Origin: Stictocephala bisonia
Lineage: Eukaryota; Arthropoda; Insecta; Hemiptera; Membracidae
Assembly: GCA_035578905.1 (NCBI GenBank)
Contig: JAQJVL010000084.1
Span: forward strand, 2,511,015-2,575,014
DNA: 64,000 nucleotides
Direction: 5' to 3'
Shown here: positions 1 to 12,985 of the stretch, piece after piece
Position numbering within the stretch: position 1 is the first letter of the stretch
Layout of the letters: every line of letters starts with the position of its first letter
Position numbers and translations under genes: made by a program
The notes under the pieces: generated by a model
Told to the model about the DNA's origin: nothing
The model's input: only the letters and a program-made list of their open reading frames with translations
Database searches by the model: none

Positions 1-1455
1 TATGACGGGCTTTTAAAAGTAAGTTGTAACTTGACACTGACAGTTCTGACGTTGTTGCTTTGAATAACAGAAAGTAATTTTGTTTTACGCCAACATTACT
101 TTCTGGCCAATATATATTTTTACACTTTCCATAGCAAATCAATATTATATTATTTTTAATGATCTTTTCATATTTAATATTTTGATAATGAACTAATAAA
201 AAATAATTTTTTACAATGAGAAATAATTGTAAGAAATGAGACTTATAGAGAAAACAATCAAATTGTTGTTAATAATGTAATGTGCTTTGAGGTGATTTTT
301 ATTTCTAAGAGTATAGTTTCCTTGTTTATTTCTTTTTTGCATGCAGTAAAATACTTTAAAAAATTGGTAATCAAGTAATTATGTCATAACATTCTTACAT
401 GACTGAATCAACCAAAGTAGCTTTTACTACCAAATGACAAGCTTATTTCTGTACATTTGCCTTATTTAGCTTTATATTTACCAAATATAAAGCTAAATAC
501 TTTAGTGTTAAAGTACTACTTATACTGTTCATATAATATAAATATTTTGTTATTATATAAGTGTAAATTAAGATTAAATATATACGTAGTAAAACAAATT
601 GTTGAAACCAATTACATGTTACCAAAATTTATAAATCGTTTATATGGTAAAATAATAATAGGAAATCCATTTCTTCTTTGAGTTCTTTATTGGAAAGTGT
701 AAATAATTTTCAAAATTCTCATATATTCCAATAAAATAATTGTATTTTATTATTCATATATAGAGAATAAATAATTTTACTGTAATATGTGAGAATTTTT
801 AAAATTGTTTTAGTAATAAGAAAGTATAATTTAACTTGAAAAAAGCAAATGTACATAAACTGAAGAGTGAAGTGGGCTACTTTAATTGAAGTTTTTCTAA
901 AAAAAGTTACCATAAGTTTGTAAGCAAGGCATATCAAACTACTTATTAAGTAGTAAATTTATTGAATGTATTTATTATTAGTAATATATTATATAAATAA
1001 TATAATGATTATAATATTATAAATAATATAATATATTTATTTATTATAAATCTCAAATAACTGTGGAATTGTTAGATACCTCAGAGCACAAATGTCAATA
1101 TCATTTATCCATGATTTAAGATTTAAACACGGATTTATGAACAACACTGATTGAGATAGGTCAGAGCAAGTATTATATGTCAAGTTATATACTAAAGTTA
1201 CCTCGCTTACTGGTCAATCATATAATGGCTCGGAGTAGTAGTAGTTAGGCCTATTATGAATATAACAAAAGCAACATACATAAATACAATTTGAACAAGT
1301 TAAGTAACTATAATCATTTAGTGGACATTTAATCTAGATTTATCTACAAAACATTAACTAAATGTTGTAAAAGGTTTAACAACATTAGTCGGAGACTAAT
1401 TAATTTATTTACACAATATGATGCTAATGAATGAAAACGTTTTATGTGTATTTAA
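1..1455. other. AT-rich intergenic DNA without recognisable gene
   Basis: Very AT-rich sequence. The short open frames near 443-940 are low-complexity (I, Y, L, K, N rich) and look like chance openings in AT-rich DNA. A patch of TAATATTATA-type palindromic sequence occurs around 975-1050. I see no domain, splice pattern or RNA gene. Confidence 0.7.
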
Positions 1456-2272
1456 CCGTAACACTGGCTGGCACAAGAGTCCCCTCATAATTACAATCAT
1501 TTATAATAAAATTTTAATAATACAAAAGATTAACAGTAAGAATGAGAAAGAGGTTTTATTACATCAGGAAATACGGTACAGGAAGTGGAGTATGTAAAAT
1601 TTGAGTAGGACATCCTGAGAGTGTTAACTCAGAAAGCAAGGGATCGGATGTTAAATTATTGTCTTATTACTTGTAGAATAATCATTTGTGATTTAAAATT
1701 TATTAAACACTTTGAGTTTTGGAGGAAGTAAAAGATTTACTTAGAAGAGAAAGTTTTTACATGTCCTCCTCCTAGCTCGTCCCATGTTTGCTCTGCAGGG
1801 TGGTTTGATGAGGCCTAGGTAGTTGGACCTCCAGGTGCTGGTACTCCCTATTGGTTTATTTCCCGAAGTCCTATGAATTTCGGAAATATCATTTACTATC
1901 GGTGGTCCTTTTACGGATCACCCTATAGGCCCATTTGTTTCATTATGGGCGGGACGGTCTCCTTCCCGGGGCTTCTGCTGATTCTCCGCCGCGTCAGCAT
2001 TCATCGGCCTAATTTTTGGTGATTCTAAAATTGTATTATTCTGATTATCATGTGTACAGTGCTGACCCTACTTCCTTGACATCCAATCCCTTGCTTTCTG
2101 AGTTAACACTCTCAGGATGTTCTACTCAAATTTAACCTACTCCACTTCCTGTACCGTATTTCCTGTTGTAATAAAACCTCTTTCTCATTCTTACTGTTAA
2201 TCTTTTTTTTATTAAAATTGTATAGTAAAGGTTTGTAATTATGAGGGAATCTTGTGCCATCTAGTATTTCGG
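1456..2272. mobile_element. 817-bp non-autonomous element with ~190-bp terminal inverted repeats and TTAA flanks (piggyBac-like MITE candidate)
   Basis: Seen: 1456-1650 is repeated in reverse complement at about 2083-2272. The arms agree well over their length, for example the segment reading TCAGAAAGCAAGGGAT at the inner left end and its complement at the inner right end. The outer ends start CCGTAACACTGGCTGGCACA on the left and CCGAAATACTAGATGGCACA on the right strand. Each end is directly flanked by TTAA (1452-1455 and 2273-2276). Known: TTAA target duplication is the hallmark of the piggyBac superfamily. Inferred: a non-autonomous piggyBac-like element. The core (about 1760-2020) is clearly GC-richer than the surroundings but holds no long open frame. 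TTAA is common in AT-rich DNA, so the superfamily call is less certain than the inverted repeat itself. Confidence 0.75.
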
Positions 2273-3140
2273 TTAAACAAAGCTCAAAGGTTTACACGAA
2301 TCCCCATTTATTTTACTGAATATACTCAGTTTTATCACTTAGAACATGATAACTGTTCAATCAAATGTAATATAGTTCGTGATTCATTTTAAGCCTATAC
2401 CTTGAAATTATTTTAAAACTATTATTAAATGTAAACTTTTTTAAGAAAGATTATTATGACTTAGTAATACATTATCCAAAGATGACCAATAAATAAACCT
2501 AATATTTAATGTAAAGTAATACAAATAACAATAAAATATATAGTATTTATCTAGATAATTAGCATCTGGACCAATTGAATAAACAAAAGTGTAGTATCAC
2601 AGAAAAAATAGCTTTAACATTTATAATGACAACTAATGACTTTATTAGTAAAACTTTTCATTTTTTGGGACCCAATTCGAACTTATGATCGTAAAAGAAG
2701 TTATAGTTGTTATTTATAAATAGCTCGTAAATCTATACATGCAACATTTTGTAATGCAGAATTGATATTGTCGTTCATTAATACTATCTCCTTAGCTAAC
2801 ATTTAACAGTGTTATGTGGCCCAAATATATACTTTGTGTATATATAATTTTATTGTTGTTGGTACCACAACTCATATTTTTACTTTGATATTACTAAGTA
2901 ATCAGTAAACTAAAATGAAGGCTAGTTTTTATAATTTTAGTCACTACATAAATCAAGTCACCTTCTTGTGAGATGATTTGGGTCTCTCATGTTTTGATAG
3001 GTTATAGGTTATATCTTGAGGTCATTTCAACAATGAAATGTTAATATCCTAAAAATATTGATACAACGGTAATCATGTCAACATTATCAGTTTTTATTTT
3101 CTAAAAAAATATAAAATCAATAGAAAATGCTTGAGAAAAC
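2273..3140. other. AT-rich intergenic DNA
   Basis: No supported gene, RNA or tandem repeat was seen here; the sequence is unique-looking AT-rich DNA. Confidence 0.6.
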
Positions 3141-3428
3141 ATCCACCAACCCATCATGAGCGAGACTTGATTGCCCAACCACTTGCCCCCCATGGAAAAG
3201 ACTCGACTGGCCACCCATAAACCTTTCATGGATGGGACTTGATTGCCCACCCATATACCCTTCATGGATGGGACTTGATTGCCCAACCACCCACCCTTCA
3301 TGGACGAGACTTGATTATCCACCTATTTGTCATCCACGGATGGGACGTAATTGCCCACCAACCCACCCTAAATGGAAAATACTTGATTGTGCAGCCACTA
3401 AATCTTCATGGACGAGGCTTGATTCGTG
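3141..3428. repeat. 36-bp minisatellite, about 8 diverged units
   Basis: The unit reads roughly TTCATGGATGGGACTTGATT followed by GCCCACCCATATACCC, and recurs every 36 bp with point changes. Because 36 is a multiple of three, frames stay open on both strands and give 12-residue protein repeats; these are by-products of the repeat, not evidence for a gene. The CCCACCCA-rich part resembles the other C-rich minisatellites in this window (16018, 49636, 61855). Confidence 0.85.
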
Positions 3429-6171
3429 AATACTCGATACTGTATTTGTGCTATTAGTTGTGTATATTGTATTTATGTGGAGTGGAGTGGGTTGGATGGC
3501 ATATTGATATTTTTTTTTAATATTATTTTAGACAAATAATGTTCCTAATTCTGCATTAAATAAAACTATTTACTTCATTAAAAAAAAATATCTTGCGATT
3601 GATATTTCATTGATTTGAATAACTTATGGAAAATAAAACTATGGAAACATGAAAGTATGATTAATACTAAACTATACGATGAATCAGCTTTAGAATGGAA
3701 TCTTAACACCATAAATAACTCATAAACACCAACTAAAAGGCAACCAAATTCATCTCTATGTAAATAAGGTAGGCCTACAAGCTTAGCGTTCAGAAGCCTG
3801 GATCTGCCGTATGAATAACAAATGAAGGATTTACTGTTTTGGTAAACTTTTGGATTTTCCATATAATAATGCCAAGCAGGTAAAAAAGATGCGATACAAC
3901 ACTTTAAAATCAGTAATAAGACTATAGTAATTTTACTGGTAGCGTACAGAATTTAGGAGTGAATTATTTGATTTTTTTTTTCTTCAGGACAATATGAGCG
4001 AGCCTTACTCTTTCTAGATCCGGGGTATTCAAATACTGGCTCACCCATAAAAAAAAATAAATAAAAATAAATAAATAAAACACTAAAATAAACAAAACTA
4101 AACACAGATAAAATACTGTTAATGTTTTTCTATAATTAAGTTGGTGAAGTTTATAAGGATATGCTTTAATGGATAACAGGAGATACTGGATCTAATGTAG
4201 TCTGTCAAACCAGATCTAATTTTAAATGGTTAGGAAGAATTTGAAAATGGCAATACAATTAATTAATATGAAGAAAATTAAATTATACTCTGCTGACACT
4301 ATACAGTAGATTTTACTAATTCGACCAGAAATGAACTGTTGGGGACTCTCATTGTCTCTTTACGACACTAGTAAGGACACTGTGATAATGTTTTTTTTTT
4401 TAGAATCGTACAGAAGAAATCAACTAATACATCTTATTATTTATACATAAGGTACGTAATTATACATGTGTAAAACAGTAAATTAAAATACACTATTCAC
4501 TAGACATAGTAAATACTATAAGTATATGAGAAAATGGTAATATGTTTGATCGATATACTCATTTTAATTGATTCTTATAGATATTAACGTACGAAATAGA
4601 TTTTAACACGCCTCTAACATCCCTTGGACCGATATTAATATTAAATAAATATACGTAGTCTATGTATTGTACAGAGTGGCAGTTCAAATACAATAAATTT
4701 TAACATTTTTAACAATTTTTAAAATCATTTATGTTAAAATAGTTTTAGTACTGTACGTGCTTTAAAACAAAATCTAAGAATAATACATTACAAATCACAA
4801 GTGAAGCTCCATTCTCTCACAGTCACCTAACTCAAGTGGTGCCGGCTCCATATGGGTGGAGCCAGGAACATTATATCTCCTTTGCTGTCCTACAAATTGT
4901 ACCCTTCGATTTACACTTAAGGATTGTTTTTGCCGTTTGAAAAAATAACGTTTTGGAACTAACCCATAAGTCGTGGGAAATTAGTATTTATCTGTACGAA
5001 CAGGGTTTTTTTTAAAAGTTAGTTTCATCGTAAAAACCTAACTTTAAAATAATAATATAAATAAAGCCTAGCGATTCTGCTTAATGATTCAGTGTACTAA
5101 ATATTTCTACTAAAGTTAATTTTGTATAAAAAAAGAGTTAATCGTGAGACTAAATCACAAAATATACTAAAATAATAATAGAGATCAATATATGTTTCTT
5201 AAAAACATATCAATGATAATATTTTACAAGGTATATTATCTTTTTATTTCAAATTAACATAGAAATTATTCAAATAAATCATTTCAGTTTTCTTCACTAT
5301 TTTCAAGGGCCTTTCGAGGCTCAGCCAGTTTCGAAGGTCATCCCTTAAAAATCTAATTTAAAAATAAACCCCATCTTTAATTTTACTTAATTGACTAAGC
5401 TATATTAATTAATATAAACTACATTAAATGTAATGTTATCAATTATTTTGATAAAATATAGAATAGTACATTTCTAACACATTTTATTGTAGTTGAAATT
5501 GATTCCCAATAATCACATATATACCTGTATTATTTATTTGTGAGATTGTCATAAAAATGTATTTTGCGTAATAATAAAATCACACAATTTATGCATATTG
5601 TTCGATGCTTGTAGGAAATAGGTAAATTGATATTATTGAGATGTAAATAGGAAGTTTGAATATATTAAGTTTTGTGAATAATAAAGTAATTACTACGAAC
5701 ATATAATTTATGTTTGTGTGCACAAACTAAGATTCTGATTATTAGAAAATTATTCTTAGTCCACAGTTTAACTCAAAATATTTCATTTATTTAACAACCT
5801 AATCCAATTTTTTAATGAGCAAGCATGAAATAAAATAAATATCGATAATACTGGAATTATGTAGAATCTATAATATCTAAATTGGTATAACTGTTTTAAA
5901 ATAGTGTGAACTGATTCCAGCATATTTTGAATAGTAGGGTTTATATATAAATATTTATATTTAAAGCGGTTTAATTAATAATCATAAAAAATATGTATTA
6001 TATTTTTAAACAGTGTTCCTAACGTAAAATGATGTGTAAGAGTTAGATATAATGATTACTCTAAATTATCAGTTAATAATGGTGCCTAATAAATGATTAC
6101 TACTAATCATGTGTTTGTGCATTATGAATGTCGCAGTACATTGATATTGTGTTGTGGTCATTTGTCCACAT
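3429..6171. other. AT-rich intergenic DNA
   Basis: No gene is supported. There is an A-rich simple tract at about 4048-4100 just after a short GC-richer patch (3985-4045) that could be a decayed SINE tail. A GGCTCC/GGAGCC hairpin is visible at about 4844-4863. The 94-residue minus-strand frame at 3578-3862 shows no recognised motif. Confidence 0.6.
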
Positions 6172-9100
6172 TTAGTGGTCAGATGGACGTGTCAGAGCCT
6201 CCATTTACTAATATGTAACAATGATACCACTATTGTTGTCAGGGAGGACAATACCAAACAGACAATTACCAATTATACATCTATACATGTACTCTAATTT
6301 AAGTGGTCAGATGGACGTGTCAGAGCCTCCCTTCACTAATATGTAACAATGATACCACTATTGTTGTCAGGGAGGACCAGACCAACCAGACAATTACCAA
6401 CTATACATCTATACATTTAGTGGTCAGACGAACGTGTCAGAGACTCCCTTTACTAATATGTAACAATGATACCACTATTGTTGTTAGGGAGGACCAGACC
6501 AAACAGACAATTACCAACTATACATGTACTCTAATTTAAGTGGTCAGATGGACGTGTCAGAGCCTCCCTTCACTAATATGTAACAATGATACCACTGTTG
6601 TTGTCAGGGAGGACCAGACCAAACAGACAATTACCAACTATACATCTATACATGTACTCTAATTTGGAGGTCAGATGGACGTGTCAGAGCCTCCCTTCAC
6701 TAATATGTAACAATGATACCACTGTTGTTGTCAGAGAGGACCAGACCAAACCGACAATTACCAATTATACATCTATACATGTACTCTAATTTAAGTGGTC
6801 AGATGGACGTGTCAGAGCCTCCCTTCACTAATATGTAACAATGATACCACTATTGTTGTTAGGGAGGACCAGACCAAACTGACAATTACCAATTATACAT
6901 CTATACATGTACTCTAATTTAAGTGGTCAGATTGACGTGTCAGAGCCTCCCTTCACTAATATGTAACAATGATACCACTATTGTTGTTAGGGAGGACCAG
7001 ACCAAACAGACAATTACCAACTATACATCTATACATGTACTCTAATTTGGAGGTCAGATGGACGTGTCAGAGCCTCCCTTCACTAATATGTAACAATGAT
7101 ACCACTGTTGTTGTCAGGGAGGACCAGACCAAACCGACAATTACCAATTATACATCTATACATGTACTCTAATTTAAGTGGTCAGATGGACGTGTCAGAG
7201 CCTCCCTTCACTAATATGTAACAATGATACCACTATTTTTGTTAGGGAGGACCAGACCAAACTGACAATTACCAATTATACATCTATACATGTACTCTAA
7301 TTTAAGTGGTCAGATGGACGTGTCAGAGCCTCCATTTACTAATATGTAACAATGATACCACTATTGTTGTCAGGGAGGACCAGACCAAACAGACAATTAC
7401 CAATTATACATCTATACATGTACTCTAATTTAAGTGGTCAGATTGACGTGTCAGAGCCTCCCTTCACTAATATGTAACAATGATACCACTATTGTTGTTA
7501 GGGAGGACCAGACCAAACAGACAATTACCAATTATACATCTATACTTGTACTCTAATTTAAGTGGTCAGATGGACGTGTCAGAGCCTCCCTTCACTAATA
7601 TGTAACAATGATACCCCTATTGTTGTTAGGGAGGACCAGACCAAACAGTCAATTACCAATTATACATCTATACATGTACTCTAATTTAAGTGGTCAGATG
7701 GACGTGTCAGAGCCTCCCTTCACTAATATGTAACAATGATACCACTATTGTTGTTAGGGAGGACCAGACCAAACCGACAATTACCAATTATACATCTATA
7801 CATGTACTCTAATTTAAGTGGTCAGATGGACGTGTCAGAGCCTCCCTTCACTAATATGTAACAATGATACCACTATTGTTGTTAGGGAGGACCAGACCAA
7901 ACAGACAATTACCAATTATACATCTATACATATAGGCCTACTCTAATTTAAGTGGTCAGATGGACGTGTCAGAGCCTCCCTTCACTAATATGTAACAACG
8001 ATACCACTATTGTTGTTAGGGAGGACCAGACCGAACTGACAATTACCAACTGTACATCTATACATGTACTCTAATTTAGAGGTCAGATGGACGTGTCAGA
8101 GCCTACCTTCACTAATATGTAACAATAATACCACTGTTGTTGTTAGGGAGGACCAGACCAAACAGACAATTACCAACTATACATCTATACATGTACTCTA
8201 ATTTAAGTGGTCAGATGGACGTGTCAGAGCCTCCCTTCACTAATATGTAACAACGATACCACTATTGTTGTTAGGGAGGACCAGACAAAACAGACAATTA
8301 CCAACTGTACATCTATACATGTACTCTAATTTAGAGGTCAGATGGACGTGTCAGAGCCTCCCTTCACTAATATGTAACAATGAAACCACTGTTGTTGTCA
8401 GGGAGGACCAGACCGATCAATTACCAACTATACATCTATACATGTACTCTAATTTAGAGGTCAGATGGACGTGTCAGAGCCTCCCTTCACTAATATGTAA
8501 CAATGATACCACTGTTGTTGTCAGGGAGGACCAGACCGAACAATTACCAACTATACATCTATACATGTACTCTAATTTAGAGGTCAGATGGACGTGTCAG
8601 AGCCTCCCTTCACTAATATGTAACAATGATACCACTCTTGTTGTCAGGGAGGACTAGACCGAACAATTACCAACTGTACATCTATACATGTACTCCAATT
8701 GAGAGGTCAGATGGACGTGTCAGAGCCTCCCTTCACTAATATGTAACAATGATACAACTGTTGTTGTCAGGGAGGACCAGACCGAACAATTACCAACTGT
8801 ACATCTATACATGTACTCTAATTTAGAGGTCAGATAGACGTGTCAGAGCCTCCCTTCACTAATATGTAACAATGATACCACTGTTTTTGTCAGGGAGGAC
8901 CAGACCGAACAATTACCAACTGTACATCTATACATGTACTCTAATTTTGAGGTCAGATGGACGTGTCAGAGCCTCCCTTCACTAATATGTAACAATGATA
9001 CCACTGTTGTTGTCAGGGAGGACCAGACCGAACAATTACCAACAATACATTTATACATGTACTCTAATTTTGAGGTCAGATGGACGTGTCAGAGCCTCCC

Positions 9101-9917
9101 TTCACTAATATGTAACAATGATACCACTGTTGTTGTTAGGGAGGACGAGACCAAACAGACAATTACCAACTGTACATCTATACATGTACTCTAATTTAGA
9201 GGTCAGATGGACGTGTCAGGGCCTCCCTTCAATAATATGTAACAATGATACCACTGTTGTAGTTAGGGAGGACCAGACCAAACAGACAATTACCAACTGT
9301 ACATCAATACATGTACTCTAATTTAGAGGTCAGATGGACGTGTCAGAGCCTCTCTTCACTAATATGTAACAATGATACCACTATTGTTGTTAGGGAGGAC
9401 CAGACTAAACCGATAATTACCAACTATACATCTATACATTTAGTGGTCAGATGGACGTTTCAGACCCTCACTTCACTAATATGTAACAATGATACCACTA
9501 TTGTTGTTAGGGAGGACGAGACCAAACCGATAATTACCAACTATACATCTATACATTTAGTGGTCAGATGGACGTTTCAGACCCTCACTTCACTAATATG
9601 TAACAATGATACCACTATTGTTGTTAGGGAGGACGAGACCAAACCGATAATTACCAACTATACATCTATACATTTAGTGGTCAGATGGACGTTTCAGACC
9701 CTCACTTCACTATTATGTAACAATGATACCACTATTGTTGTTAGGGAGAACGAGACCAAACAGACAATTACCAACTATACATCTATACATTTAGTGGTCA
9801 GATGGACGTTTCAGACCCTCACTTCACTAATATGTAACAATGATACCACTATTGTTGTTAGGGAGGACGAGACCAAACAGACAATTACCAACTATACATC
9901 CATACATATACTCTAAT
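6172..9917. repeat. Satellite array of ~30 units, 117-128 bp each
   Basis: About 30 tandem copies, each marked by GACGTGTCAGAGCCTCCCTT or a close variant. Three length classes form blocks. The 128-bp units occupy most of 6172-8400 and again 9110-9420. About six 123-bp units at 8400-9110 lack 5 bp after GACCGAACA. The 117-bp units at about 9420-9917 lack about 11 bp (GTACTCTAATT). A trimeric higher-order pattern is visible: units beginning GGAGGTCAG recur 383 bp apart (near 6664 and 7047), separated by two units beginning AAGTGGTCAG. Since 117 and 123 are multiples of three, frames of up to 201 residues stay open; the 128-bp units and single-base stops (for example near 8655) break them. No codon-level selection is evident, so I treat the array as non-coding. 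Confidence 0.95.
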
Positions 9918-12097
9918 TTAAGTGAAATAGTTAGTATAATTGCGTGACAAATATTAAGTTACATTTGGAATCCTATAATATAACTCAAGTAAAATGTTAA
10001 ATGAAAACCGTTAATTGGATTTTTATATTTTTATAGGGTGGGCTACATTTTTAAAATATAAAAATATTCAAACACAAATAAATGGATATAAAATTGTATT
10101 CATAATGTCATCTTTGTAGGTGCAAAATAAATATTGAGCTGTTACAAAAAGACTTTGTACTTTACCATTAACTATTTATTTATCAGGCATCCCTAACAAC
10201 ATATAGGATTCATAGGTGCTATTAAGATTAACAGTTGTCAATACATACAAAATATAAAACTGTACATATTTACAAACCGAACGAAATAAGAAAATTATAG
10301 GTATCATTTCATTTACATAAATAAACAAATATTTGTAATATAATTATTGATTGTGTAATTTTTTAAATATATTAGTTTAAATAATTATTTTACGCAATTA
10401 ATTCATAAAAATTACATGGCATCAACCTATATGTTAAGAAATTTATGAGAAAGGAAAATGCATTATATTTCAATGTATGGCACCACGGCAATACATAATT
10501 TTATTGTTTAGTTAGGGACTAGTTAATTACTTTTTTAAGATTTATTGGATTTCCAGATAAATTATTTCAATAAAAATCACTTTTAGCAAAATAATTCAAA
10601 ATATACTTTAATTTAACCTTAATATTTATGATAGGCTGTTATATTATTGTTACTCGCTAAAATATATAGTTTAAACACCTCAACGTGAAAGGCACAAAGC
10701 TCCAAATATGGCATAGTAGTCTCCCCAAACATATAAGCCTATAAGAAACAGTAATTTGTTTTATTAAATTAGTAGATATTGCCTGACAAGTGCTTAGGTG
10801 TACCTAAACATCACTTCCAATAGTTGTCTAATAAGATAGTTAAATATATGTAAAGCTCACGTATAATATTTAATTAAACGTTTAAATGCCCCAACAGGAT
10901 TTTTTTTCAGTTATATCTTGTTTTACATGAACCTCAATTACCGAAACTCACAATTTCAATCTACAAAAGGCCATGTGAAAGCAGATATAACGCCGCACAA
11001 GTTTGCTTCCTGGAGGTTATTGAGCCGAGTTTTATCCCCCTGACCCTTCCCTTCTTGAAACATATGTGACACAAGACCCTTCCTTGGCGATGTAATATTT
11101 TGGGGCGAAACTCCCATCACATAAAATATAACCTCAAGAGGTTTGAAACAATCTTTCAATGCTTGTATTTATACTTTTCGACTCTAGACAACATAAATAA
11201 GTAATGATCACGAGACATAACAACTCCGTACATAAGGTGGTCATGTGTATGTATATAGAGAACACTGCTTTGTATATCACAACAGTTAACTAGCTTTCAA
11301 TTTATTGTTGTATGTCATTTAAGTTACTATAAGTGTATATTTACTTTATGATTATAATTTTATTATTATATGGAGATAATAAAGTGTAACATATAAACTC
11401 TAATACTATATGGATTGAATTATGATACATTTAGCGTTTATGAATATTAATATTTCAAATCTTTTCACAACAACTAATATGAATTGTTTACGAAATTGGT
11501 TCATTTCCATCAGTAATGACGTGTATCAACTAAATAATTTACCAATGTTTGTACTATAGGATAAATGACGTAATTGAAAAAAAAAACATTAATTTATAAT
11601 ATTTCCGATTTAGTGAATAAAGAACTGTAATATACAGTGTAATTTTAAGTATGATAATAACATATATATTAGAAATTGAAAACACTTTTATATCTACGCA
11701 GAATTTCTTATAAAGTTATAAAAATTTACTTTCAATATAATTGACGTGAAGCATCAACAATTAACGATGAATCCATAAATTCCACATACTTGTTTTATAC
11801 AATTCATTTTTATTTGGATGGCTGAGGCATCAATATATTTTAGTGTGTATCATTAAAAAGCTCACGTATTTTACTAAAAAAATGTATTTACATGCTTCCG
11901 AGGAACTTTACCAGCGACAGTCTTGCATGCATACGTCACAAGTAAACAGATGCATCTACACTGCCTACTTGCCATGACCCCCGATGGGGGTTATTTATTC
12001 CTGCTACCAAGTCATGGTCCCTCTGACTCTCGCATGATATTTATTTCATATTATTCAAGATATGTTCTGATAATTTACTAACATTTAACGTGTTAAG
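9918..12097. other. AT-rich intergenic DNA with one GC-richer patch
   Basis: Mostly AT-rich with no supported gene. A GC-richer patch at 10956-11159 keeps a 67-residue minus-strand frame open, without any family motif I recognise; it could be a remnant of an unidentified repeat. Around 11965-12010 the sequence CCGATGGGGGTTATTTATTC resembles the tail of the SINE-like copy ending near 23960. Confidence 0.55.
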
Positions 12098-12232
12098 AAT
12101 GACATCATCAATTACGAAGCTAACGGATTTAAAAAAAAACAATCTGACTTATAAAGTCTTAAAATAAAAAAATAATTAAAATAAACATAAATAATATAAT
12201 TTATTATTCTAAATGAAATAAGGTACCGAAGT

Positions 12233-12297
<65 letters not shown>

Positions 12298-12946
12298 GTA
12301 TATTTTTACCTCTATATATTTTTCAGTTCGGTACCTTATTTTATTTAGAATAATAAATTATATTATTTATGTATATTTTAATTACAGTTTTTTTTATTTA
12401 ACAAATTGTTAAGTGGGGTACTTGTGAGTGAGGTAAAAGAATATATAGAGAGGTAAAAGAAGAATTATAACTTAACAAAAGATTAAATTAAAATTGTGAA
12501 ACTTCAAGACAACGTTTGAAATCTATGGAAAAAGGTTTGGTAAAAGTTTTATTTACATCAAATGTCATTAAAATTTTGTATGATTTTTTAAAGTTGATGG
12601 TTCATTAGAAAGTGCGGAAAAACCGGTAATTTTTATAAACAATCGCTAGTAAAAATGTTTACGAGTTATGAGAAGTATTTGACAGATATGTGTAAACATA
12701 AAACTAAAAAGATTTTATCATTATTCGTCTAGGTACGTTGTCGTTGTAAACTCGAGCCTACAGAGAGTATTTGCTGTGTTACAGCACACTATGCTACTAT
12801 TTACACTATGTATATTTATTATATAGCGTTTAAAAATATAAAGAACTATTATTTCTCCAGGCCATCAATACTAATTGACAGTAATGTATGAACAGAACTA
12901 TGAAGATTTTTGTTAATCCGTTAGCTTCGTAATTGATGATGTCATT
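12098..12946. mobile_element. Segment bounded by a perfect 32-bp inverted repeat (MITE-like, 849 bp)
   Basis: Seen: 12098-12129 (AATGACATCATCAATTACGA, then AGCTAACGGATT) is matched exactly in reverse complement at 12915-12946. A perfect 32-bp match at this distance is far beyond chance. The interior has no transposase frame and contains a second, nested palindrome around a (TA)n tract (12174-12382). I could not find a convincing target-site duplication next to the repeat, so the true ends may lie a few bases away. Inferred: a non-autonomous DNA transposon, possibly with a second element inserted in it. Confidence 0.7.
12174..12382. repeat. ~57-bp inverted repeats around a 68-bp (TA)n tract
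   Basis: The left arm (12174-12232) and right arm (about 12325-12382) are near-perfect reverse complements; both contain AATAAGGTACCGAA-type sequence or its complement. Between them lies an almost pure (TA)n run at 12236-12303. On one strand the whole can fold into a long hairpin. It sits inside the 12098-12946 element and may be a separate nested MITE whose central palindrome gave rise to the TA tract. Confidence 0.85.
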
Positions 12947-12951
12947 TAATA

Positions 12952-12985
12952 CCTCTGTACGTGTAGGGGTGGGCGGGTGGGTCAA
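12952..12985 (+). repeat. Solitary unit of the ~36-bp G-rich minisatellite family
   Basis: CTGTACGTGTAGGGGTGGGC followed by GGGTGGGTC is a single copy of the motif that forms arrays at 16018, 49636 and 61855. It begins only a few bases beyond the right end of the 32-bp inverted repeat at 12946. Confidence 0.65.

Noticed and set aside
9311..9916. 201-residue open frame that might be a repeat protein gene
   Set aside because: It lies wholly inside the satellite. The 39-residue period equals the 117-bp unit, the same unit in 128-bp form destroys the frame, and there is no start region or unique sequence.
6172..9917. Regularly spaced repeats considered as a CRISPR array
   Set aside because: Whole units are repeated with no unique spacers, unit length is over 100 bp, and the host sequence is eukaryotic.
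10956..11159. 67-residue minus-strand frame in a GC-richer patch
   Set aside because: No recognisable domain, no splice context and no homologous copy in the window; not enough to call a gene.
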